NCBI GenBank assembly: GCA_963576725.1
Contig: OY755242.1
Location: 9,205,132-9,269,131, forward strand
Reading direction: 5' to 3'
DNA: 64,000 bases
Source: Azorinus chamasolen
Taxonomy: Eukaryota; Mollusca; Bivalvia; Cardiida; Solecurtidae
Shown here piece by piece: positions 45,578-57,000 of the stretch. The first letter of the stretch is position 1. Every line of letters starts with the position of its first letter. The position numbers were made by a program, and so were the translations under genes. The notes below the pieces were generated by a model, which worked only from the letters and a program-made list of their open reading frames with translations, ran no database searches and had not been told where the DNA came from.

Positions 45578-46153
45578 TTGAATTTAAATATCCAGTATTG
45601 CACAAAATTGATTTATTTATTTCACTTTTTTAAGTCAAATCACAAAACAGAATCACTTAAAAAGTACACCATTCTATTAACACTTCCTTCATGCACTATT
45701 GTGTCACTTTTTTGGAAAGTTTTATATAGTATTTCCCTCTTAAAACTATGCAAAGCGTCAGAGCGCAATCAATGCAGCCTTCACACTTTGGTGCAGTATA
45801 GGCTGCAAAGAAAAATATGTGGATGCATATTTTGTTTTGTAATTTACACCATTGCCACTGATAGGCCTGTACATAACATATAAGACTGATGGACTTGGAT
45901 TGGGGTTTATATTGTAAAAAGATTTTACAAAATATAGATACTGTTCATACTGAATATCTTTTGGGCTATAACCCTTTCATTTATAGACACAAGTTTTCAA
46001 ACAGAGAAGATTCAGATTATACAAGTTGTGTAGGAGCTGTTTCTTCTTTGTGTGCTTTGTTTGCTAATTGTTAAGCTGCTACCATTGCTAAATATTCCCC
46101 AAGTCCATGTTTCATTAAAATATGTCAATGAATATGTACGAGGTCAGACAGTT
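45578..46153. other. Non-coding stretch
   Basis: Nothing is seen beyond a degraded H-like piece at about 45975-46060. Confidence 0.45.
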
Positions 46154-46154
46154 T

Positions 46155-46392
46155 TAACCCTTTCCTTCATATAAAATGTGTTCACGCATCTGCAAACAGA
46201 GTAGACCCAGATCAGACGGCTGTTATAGGAACCATCTGACCAGGGTATGCCCTGTTTGCTATTAGAATTTGAAATATTTTTTTCTAAAATGGCTACAATG
46301 TTCCACCTTCTATATTTTGTTAAAATTATTTTGTCAATGAAAATTCAGTAGGTATCACAACTTGGAATAAATATAGAACAGGGAAAGGGTTA
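46155..46392. mobile_element. H-family hairpin MITE
   Basis: TAACCCTTTCCTTCATATAA to GGGAAAGGGTTA, with core CAGAGTAGACCCAGATCAGA / CTGACCAGGGTATGCCCTGT. Confidence 0.8.
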
Positions 46393-47821
46393 GTGAAGTT
46401 AATACAGGATGAAAATGACCTCTTGTATAAAAGGTTTCACAAATGTACTTATTAAATGATTTCAAGATACAACATACATGGGCTCAGGTATCGTTCTAAT
46501 AATTTTTATGCAATGTTACCAAGAGAATTAGTGAGATTCATACTAAATTAAGTGTGAATCTTATTTAACCCTTAGTAACACCACCATAAAAGTTTTCACA
46601 ACTGAGACGAGTTGGCAGATCCATCCGTGTGCTATTTTTAATAACTAAAAGGTACTACTGCAAACTGAGAACATGCTTTATATCCAATACAGCATTTTAT
46701 CCAATCAACAGTTATGAATAATAATATATCAGTGAATTTCATTGTTTTATAGCTTTAGTGAATGCAATTGTATGGTTCACAAATTTAGAGGAACCAGGAA
46801 GGATAAAGAGTGTACTGTATATGCTGATCAGCTCGATAGCTTTGTCCATGAATGATTGTATCTCTTCTTAACCCATAGCCTGCCAGTCACAAATTTAGTT
46901 GCATTTGCAAACAGTGCAGACCCAGATGAGAGAGCTCCTAAACCATGATATATGCTTTTGCCTAGATAATCATTTCAACATATCCTGTATGTTTGTAAAT
47001 ATTTGCATAATTAATATTCCAAAGAGGGCAGAGTGGTAAAAATATGTGACGGGTTAGAGTTAATATGAGCTTTACTATGATAGCATAATTTGTAAACTGT
47101 ACATACATACATAGTTGGGTATAAAACCGCAATATTTCATACCATGCTGTCATTTGTTATTTATCTGTTGTTATTAATCTGACATACATGTATAAACTGT
47201 TACTGTTACACAGCTGGACCTAGTCATATCTATCAACCCTTTACTCCATAAATGTGCCTTTCAACGCCATTGCAAACAGAGTAGACCTAAATCAAACTGC
47301 TCCTGTAGAGTTGTCGGATCAGGATCTCTTCTGTTTGCTTATAAATAATAAAAAAATTCTGACTCTATAGTTCATATTATGGCAAAAACCCCGCATGTAT
47401 GTCGGCTTTTAAAAAAATTGATCTAATTCATGATGTTATTATTTCTTACAGGAATATTAATGGAGTAGACGGTTAGAATGTACTCAGCAGTGTATATTAT
47501 TTCATATTACTTCACATTGTCTTTTGCAAAATGTTTAGAAAACAATAAAGAGAATAGTTTGATATTATATTATCTTATCTTTTTATCTTCAATATGAGGT
47601 GGAAAATCAGTGGCTCGTGCCCGTTAATTTCAATGTATGTCACCATATTGGTTGTCTCATGAAGTATGAAATTTTTGCTAGCCAAGTGTCTAAATATAAT
47701 CAAGTCAAACACATTTTATGGTGCTAAAAATGTAATTGAATTAAATCTCATTTGGAAGCATGGAGTTTAGTAAATACTGAAAATTCAGCATTTACCATGA
47801 AGTAAATGTATTTGACAAGAT
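46393..47821. repeat. Intergenic region between the convergent genes
   Basis: H-type pieces at about 46870-47030 and 47235-47475 (TTTACTCCATAAATGTGCC variant). No gene. Confidence 0.5.
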
Positions 47822-48074
47822 CTACGGTACAAATCTTGATTTCTGTGTCCTTATGAGTTCTTCTTTTGATGGCGGAGGCACTGGGGCGATTGTTGCAGAA
47901 ATTCTGCGGGGATCATCCTCCCCCATTCTGATTGGTCCCGAATTTCCCACATTGTCCTCAGCCCTTTGGCAAAACACATTCCTCATCAGTGCATCAATGT
48001 ATGCATATTCTTTCTTCTCTTTTTCATTCCTTAGTGTCCATCTGTTACTTTTCTTATTAAATATTTTGCCCATT
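47822..48074 (-). CDS. Transposase last exon
   Basis: The acceptor is CATTCCAG. It encodes RMGKIFNKKSNRWTLRNEK, then a Pro-rich end (IAPVPPPSKEEL) and a TAG. It is a positively charged tail with little else to recognise. Confidence 0.8.
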
Positions 48075-51000
48075 CTGGAATGAATAGTTGTAGAGAGAAA
48101 CATTCAGAAATTATCAATGCAATGCATGTTCTTCGACATTTATTGTAAACAAGAATATCGTGTAAATGGAATGCAACTGTACCTCGTTTTCACATTAGTC
48201 AGTGTTTTCCATCGATTTGCTTAAACTGTGTAACATTTAGACAACGGAATCTAAGCAAGGAGAAATCAAGAGAATTTCAGGTATTTTTGCAATAGTTTAC
48301 TCCATACAAAAGCATGCCTATTGCACACCTGACAGTGATAGTTTAGACCAAGTTTTCAAGGGGTAACAAATAATTTCCAATAATATTGCTGTCTGTGTAA
48401 TGTCTGTATGGGTTATTATTCTTGACAGAGGCTAAAAGTCATATTTAGTGCACAAAGTTTGCAGATTTAACAAAGAAGAACATTTCGTTTCATATTCGTA
48501 ATTCAAATACAAATGTACAGCTCCGGGAATTGAGAAATTACAGCTCCTATAGACACATCAAGCAACACAAATATGTAAAAGTACAAAAATGAGTCATGCA
48601 GGAAACACCACATACAGAACAAACACTCGCCCGAACAGCAACACAAGGAAACAGCAAATGTACATAACTAGAAAAAAAAAACAAGAGACGCATAAAGACA
48701 AAACAAACATACAATAGGAGGAAGATGGAAGTACGGCCTTGGGACGGTCAGTGACAAAAGTCACTGGGGGGTTAAACCGGTTTATGGGCGCCCAACCTCA
48801 CTCTTATTCCACCCCCACCCTAAAAGACAAACAGTGTAAATAAACGTATCCCCTCTCCGACTAATCTACAACAACCGCGATGGCAAATACAATGGTAAAG
48901 TGCATGTATAACGAAAAAACATTTAATTGAACATACTGTATCCACCTATCGCTAGTGTACTCAATGATTGAGCTGCAAACAGAGTAACTGTAGAAAAGTA
49001 ATAAAGGGTACGACAAAAATGAAATAGTACAGATATCCGACGTTCTCCTTCCATTTCTAACAAATAGCAGTTCTTGTTACATTTATTCATATTGATCTGC
49101 TGTTTTCTGAACCTAATTTACAACTAGAAAATTGTGTCTGTAAGACACAGTGATGCCCCCATGCGCGTGCTTGCCTAGCTGTATGTAAAATTCCTAAGTC
49201 ATTTGACCTTGTCCTTGGGCTTGAGGGCAGCATGGGTCGGGTGCGTAATGAAAGTATTGATGGTATTTAATATGTATATGCAATTCCATGCCAATAGCGT
49301 TAATAGCGGTTAGTGACATAAAAGACAATGAAAAAACTGACAACCAACTGCACATAAAATTCCTAAGTCATTTGACCTTGACCTTGGGCTTGCGGGCAGC
49401 ATGGGCTGAGTGTGCAATGAAAGTATGGATGGTGTTTAATGTGTATATGCAATCCCATGGCAATAGCTACAGTGGTTAGGGAGATATACTTAGACAATGA
49501 AAAAACTTTGACAAAAATGCACGAAAATATGACAAGCAACTGCACGTAAAACTTCCACGGCATTTGACATTGACCTTGGGCTTGCCAGAAGCATGGGTGG
49601 GGTGCCAAATGTTAGCACAGATTGTAATTGATGTGTATGTGAACTTTCATGTGTATAAGTGTAGAAATTACTGACTTATAATACTTGAAAAACTGTGAAA
49701 TCCAACTACACCTAAAAGCTTGACACACGGACAGATGGGCGGACGGACATGTGAAAAACATAATGCCCCCTGACTATCGTCAATGGGGGCATAAAAATAT
49801 CTAATGTCAGGCACATGTATTACCTTGTGCTACCATCTTTATTTAGCTTCGGCTGTCTATCCAGGTGAGCGTTGTGATCAATTGCTGCTAGCAGGTTCCT
49901 AGCTCTGTATATTGGTGGAACATAGGAATATCTCTTTCCTGCGTACATGGTGATGAGGTTGTTGAAGCCCTCCAGATCCGCTGTGCTTGAAACTCAGTGA
50001 GCTCCACTGTGTTTATTATCATGAAACATGATCCTGCATAATACATAAATGTTTGATAAGTACATAACATATGATAAAAGTGTAGAGGGGTAAAAATTGT
50101 GGTGAAACAGTTGATAGGCCTAGACTTTTTTCTTGGTAGAGTGTTTGCATGGTACGACCTATGGTGCGACTCCCAGTCGAGTCACAACTTTTCACCATGT
50201 TACGAAAGGTCTTTACAAATCGTCTTGACTACAACAAGAAGAAAAACATAGATCAAACTTTTTGACAGGCTGTAGTGAATGTCCTGGTAGAATATGGAGC
50301 TTGCTTCAAAGATGACACATTTGCCCTGTATAAATGCTTATGATCCATTGCTAGGGTCAGAGCTTTTATTCATCAACAGGACAATTTAAAACAATTTTAG
50401 AAGAGAATCATGGACTTAAAACAGTATCATAAGTCATAATGATGAGCATATGATTGAATAGCACTTCTCTCCAATTATAATAATAATAACAAGGTTGCTA
50501 CTATCAAGTAAACCCAATGCTTTATAGTTTATACAACTACATGTATGTACCTTGCATTCAAGTAGTATGGAATGTTCTTCAAGAATCTCCTGTCTGCTAC
50601 CACTGTCCTTAGGGCATCATGTGATGGACTGCCCTTGGACATCCAGTCCAGTTCCCTCTGATCTGTTAGGGGCCCATGGCTACAACAGCCACTGTCAAGC
50701 ATCCATTCATGCTCATTCACTACATGGTGTAGCAGACCAAACCATATTTCCTGAAAATGTTTTACACAATTAAATAAAACAAGAGCAGGTGCAACGCTCG
50801 CATGTCGTCATTGTCAAGATGAACATGCATACCAAAAATGAAGGTTGTAAATGAAAAATTGAAGAAATTATGGTCACGAGTAGGATTTCAGACGACGATG
50901 CAGACAGTCAGACACCAGAGTTACGACAATAGCTCTTGATTTCTTCGATACAGACGAGCTAAAGTTATCAAATAAATCAATGTTGTAACATAACAAACTC

Positions 51001-54000
51001 GATGGCCCAGTGGTTATAGTCGCTTAGACCGTCTAATGTGGTCCGATTCTCGTTTTCGTGGATTATTCATGTGTGAGCATTCCAGCTGGCGTGCGGTAGG
51101 TCAGTGGTTCTATGCCTGAATCACTGCAATTTGTGCCATATACGAATGAAGCGATATAGTGCATACAAATTGTATATAACTCAATAACAAACAAGCAAGT
51201 AATCTCAAGTAATCCATTGTCCCCCATGTGGAAGTATGGAGGGATATAATTGAGTGCAAACCTATAATCACCCTCCAGTGGCCGATGCTGGACTAATTAA
51301 GCCTATATGAAAAAACATTTAATATAATCCATGTAGCTTTGATATTTGAGTAGGTGTATGTGCTTTAAACGCATTCAGTGCCAGCCAGTATCAAAAGCAT
51401 AAATATGATTCACATTATTGTACTTTTTACAAAACTAATCCATAATAATTACTGTAAACTCCTCCACTGAATGGGACACCTCACATGTGTGGTAGAAATG
51501 ATTCACGATATGCCTGCACCACTTTTTCAGCAAACCACAGTTTTTCTTTTGCAACGCCTGTGTAGAGACAAAATAATTAATAATAAAAATATCTATTTTC
51601 AAGTGATATCTGATAGTCCAAATATAATATTAGAGTGACATAAGCTCATATAAAATATATGATCGAAATAGAACACCTTTTGCAGACATACAGTTTTTCT
51701 TATAAAAACCGGACAAGACATCGCAACTAACACTTTTAAACTGGGATGCCAGTCTTGGTATTATTACAGCTACTAAACATGATAATATTTGTCTACAAAC
51801 ACACAATTTGTAACTAAATTTATCGTGAGAAAACCATTTTTTTCATAAATTACCTTTATCTCCACCACCCTGATCCCAAATGCAATCCCAACCCTTTTCT
51901 TCACGTAAGCAATATTCAAACTAAGTTCCTTTAGAATATTTCATTCCTTTAAATAAATTATCATTCAGAATGAAAGTCTGGTGCTGTTTGACCACCAACC
52001 AGCCTCCCGACATACACTATAATATAACCATAATTCTTATTCGACATTTTTTGTAAAAAAAACTAATAAAAGTTTTACTTTTACGATCTTCTTTGCCAAG
52101 TTCTTTGCTGCATGCCACACATCGAATGAATGCTTGATTCCTGGGTGCTCTTTTCCTGGAAAGAAATAAATGTGTTCCTAGATGCATCAGCCAATTTCTG
52201 CATTATGAAATCTTAATATTTATTATTCATGAATCATTGTGGCTTTAGACAGTGATAAATGTTTACATGATATTTAACAGGTGTAGCTTTCTCAGACTTA
52301 AATGTTTAGTTTGGTGATACGTTGGACCCTTGCTTTATATACTAATGAAGTAGAGAGAGAAATACGATCATAATTCGTACTCTAAGGTGATACAGTAAAA
52401 GCTAATCTGCACCGAACAAACAAATGATATTTCACAAAGTATAAGAGATATGTTCTAGACAAACATTGTGACATAAATCGGAAGGCAGTAACACTATATG
52501 CCAGTAGTATAACTAACAAGATGTGTTTGTGAGACACTATGCCCCGCCTAATTTGATCTTTGACACTGAAGGATGACCTTGACCTGTCAGCCCTCAAAAT
52601 GTGCAGCTTCATGGGATACGCATGCATGCCAAATATCAAGTCTATTTGTACTGGTTCAAAAGTTATGGCCAATGTTACAGTCATTGATTTTACCTATACA
52701 TGTATATGTGACCTTTGACTTTGAAGGGTGACCTTGATCTTAACATGTCACCCCTCAGCATGTGAGGCTTTATGAGATACATATGCATGCCAAAAATCAA
52801 GTCTCTATCTGTACAGGTCCAAAAGTTATGATCAATGTTAAAGTTGCTGACAGACACGGCAAAAAAAAAGGCCCAGATCCGGGGGGGGGGGGGGGGGACA
52901 ATATGCCCCTGGATCAGATCAGGGGGAGGGGGTTAAAGATACTTGTACTTGGTTTTCTTTTCAAAGTACATTATCAACTAACTATTATTGAATGTTTTAG
53001 GTTTAGTAAAAAATAATAAGATATTTCCCTAATAGCTACAGCTCTGAGATAAATGGAAAAGTAGTAAAGTCAAGCAGGCAAAGCCACATACAAGACGCAT
53101 CCACCACAAAAACATAGATAGACAGCATGACACACACAAACGCACACTCACACACGAGATGAACACAGAACACACCAACAGACACACAAGAACCTGAGAC
53201 AAACACTCCACACATGAACAAAATTACAATCACAAAGACGCAAGGCAAACAAAAGGAAGGGTGACAAAGAGAGTAGCTCCTTAGCACGGTCAGTTGCAAA
53301 AACACCACAGGGGTTTAAACCGGTTTACAAGCCTTACTTGAGACTGAGTCTGATTGCTTGCGACTGTGTATGATAATAAATTAATCCAAATTTCCCTAAG
53401 CCAAATTCTGACATATTGCGGTCTTGACAACTATTTAGACTTGGATTCAAAATCTGTTTGGCAGCAGAACCGGTTACATGAAATAATGATTGTCATCAAC
53501 ACAGTTTGATTCATTCAGTGTAGTAGTTTCAGGCAAAAGCATCATATACTTACTTAAGAGAGCAGCTATAGATGCATGTGCGTCTGCGACAACTTCTTTG
53601 ATGATGATGTCCTGCTCTTCGAAGAAGGCTAGAGTTCGCAGGAATCCCTCCTTCTCCATCCTTACACTAGATTTCCCAGTTTCCCTCTTGTCAATTGTAA
53701 GGACCGAAAGAACCTCATTGGAGTCAACGTCCATTGCTGTATATGTGCAATACTGCGCACAGTGACCAGGTGAATCCATGCGGCCATCACCTGTAAAATT
53801 TATAAAAGTTAGCTTTCAAAACATTCCACTGCTAACAAGAGCTGTCCGCAGACAGCCACTTCTTTAGTGGTGGATAGTATAGTGGAAGTCTAAGTCGTAA
53901 AGGGGAGATAACTATACCAAAATTGATATCCGGGTTTCCTGCCCTTGTGCAATGGGTCCCCTTGTAATAGTTAACATGCATACAAAATTTGGACAGTTTC

Positions 54001-57000
54001 TGAGACATTGACCTAACATAAAGCTTAACCAACAATGAAGTAACACATGTGTCGCCTGGGAGAAGTGTTACAATAAAGAAAAGGAAAAGAAAGAGTGACG
54101 GAGAGACGGACGGACAGACATACGGAAAAGTGATCCCTAAGTGACACACTGCCTCTCGGCAGGTGACAAAAAATATGTTTGTGAAACACTGTGCCCCCTT
54201 CCCAATTTGACCTTTGACATGACCTTGGCATGTGCCCCTTTAAAATGTGCAGCTAAATGAGATCCACATGCATGCCAAATATCAAGTATTTATCTCTACT
54301 GGTTCAAAAGTTATGGCTAATGTTAAAGTCCGTGAGTTGACCTATTTATTTGACCTCTCACCTTGAAGGATAACCTTGACATGTCACCCCTCAAAATGTG
54401 CGGCTTTGTTAGATACATATGCATGCCAAATATGAAATTTCTATCTGTACTGGATCAAAAGCTATGACCAATGTTAAAGTTGTCCTGAAACAGACAGACA
54501 GGGCAAAACAATATCAATATCTGATCTGGGGGCACAATAATAAGCTATACATATGTAAAACAAAAGATATAGAAGCTTTATCTACCTGCAATTACTATTT
54601 CACCAGACCCATCCCTAATTGCCTGCAATCGAAGCCTCTGGTGTTCTTTCCAAAGTCCTTCTACAGCTGGCACAAGGTAATTTGTCTGTATGCGGTGGAA
54701 ACTTGACCTGCTTACGACTGGCAACTTCATAAAAGCAGCCATTAGAGCGACCTTCTGGTAATTGTTCCCCGAGAATAAAATACTGGCACATACATGTGAT
54801 AATCTATTGAGGCATGTCAGGCAGATTTAGGAAATTTGTCAGGTAGATTTGACTTTTGTCAGGTAGATTTTACTGACGCGACAAAAGGAGGAAACAGAAA
54901 TTTGCTTGATACTTATGTTTGTTGTACTTTTTCACATATCATTCATACTTTACCATAAATGCATACCATACCATTATAAATCTTACATTACACTTATAAC
55001 ATTTACACACTTAACCCTTTCCCTCATATAAACACCTTTTTTACGCTTAAATTTGCAAAGAGAATAGACCCAGATCAGATGGCTCCAACAGGAGCTATCT
55101 GGTCAGGGTCTGCTCTGTTTGCTTATGATATAGGAATGATTCTACACTTTCTGGTTTGGCCAAAAAATCCAATGTGGTGTTAAAATTCCCATTAACCCTT
55201 TCCTTCATATAAACAAGTTTTCATGCATTTGCAAACAGAGTAGACCCAGATCAGACAGCTCCTATAGGAGCCATCTGATCAGGGTCTGCTCTGTTTGCTT
55301 TTGGAATTTTAAAAATGTTTCTGTACTTTCTAAAATGGCAATAAGGTTCCAATCTCCATATTTCTTTATAACTACTTTGTTTATGAATATTCAGTAGGGA
55401 CTGGAATTTGGAATGAAAATGGAACAGGGAAAGGGTTAAAAGGAAATACTAATAATTGGCATGCAGTAATAATTCTAGATTTGTTTTCATGGGTCAAAAG
55501 GACTCTTTGAAATCAATAGGTCTCAAGCCCAAAACACTGGCTTCCTTATTAAATAATGTCATGAAAAAATCAATATTTATTACTGTTTAATCATATAATG
55601 AAAAGGAAATTCTATTTTATTTTATTTTATAATAACATTTTTAGGGTTTTTTTTGCTTATTTTATAGCCCTTATATAGCTATACTCCCAATGACAACCTT
55701 TACTCAGTTCAAATCAGTTAAACCTTTACTCAGTTCAAATTATTTACTGCAAACATTGAGCAGTCACAGATATGTTGAAATCCCAACAGGGTCCAGAGTC
55801 CGTGTTTTAGCCCGTATCTACAATCGTCGCGAAAACTGATGACATTTCAACTTTATATAGTTCTTATTTTTTGAAGAGTTTTCAATCGTAGATAATATTT
55901 CAGGGTGTTTGCAATTACTTCTTTAGTGTCCCTACCACTAATTATATTAAAGAAAAAGTAATTTTGTGAACAAATCAAATGCATGATTATCAGTCCAAAC
56001 AGTCTTATTTTCGAAGTGTCTCGGCCCATTGCAACAACGAGGCCAAGCACAGCTGTCTTTGACAAGGAAGCAGAGAAGCATTTCTATGTCTTATAACTTA
56101 ATTATGAGAATATAATTCCTATTATAGGGTCATGACACTCCCATGTCGCCTTACTTGAGTAATAAACCTGCTGCATGTGATATTTGTGATAGACGTTTGC
56201 ATTTTGACATGACTGGTTCCCGAACAATTTATTTGGTAAAGTCCAGTAGAGTGAAAACCGGAACCACCTCATGATTATGTAATTCGGGTGTTCTCCATGG
56301 TCTCCAAAGGGGATTCCCTTGATTGGTCCCTACCAAAACAGACCAAGCGTGGATCACAGCATGATAGCAAGCTGTGTGGTCTGTGTGTGTACAGAACTAA
56401 CAGATAAACTCCACCAGGGAGGAAAATGTATGTCACTAAAAAAACTGCCTTCGTAAAATTTCAAAAACCGGTAGTTTTGCCTACCGTTCCGGTAGAACGG
56501 TAAACCACCTCTGAAAACGGTAGAATTCACCTACCATCGGTAGTTATCACATGTATGCTGGCAGATGTGAGGAGGTCACCTGCATGCAAACCCCTTCTTA
56601 GAACAGGCTGTAAACACGGGTGCTACTAAACAGAGTCTGGTAGAGTCTGGTAGAGTCCGGTAGAGTCTGGAGGCCTTTTAAGAAGTTTAAGTGCAATTTA
56701 AAGATTATAATGCTGTTATATAGCACTATTTTGTATGTTTGCAGCAGTAGTAATTGACATTCGTAAATGAATGAGCATATAATAGCTTGAAAATTCCCTG
56801 TAAATATTACCGGGGTCACACGGTAATGGTCGACCTACGTCGGATAGAGTCTGTTCTAGTTTTAGAAGTCTATATGGTATTAAATTTCCCCCTTTTTATC
56901 AGAAAACATTTTACATACATTAATAAGTGATTTTATTATAATTTCAAAGACAGTATGGACATGATATACATGTATTGTATGACAAGATTGTTGTTTCGAC

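Noticed and set aside
53029..53308. Cys/Val-rich ORFs on the - strand
   Set aside because: They arise from a CA-rich low-complexity tract (ACACACAAACGCACACTCAC) without other support.
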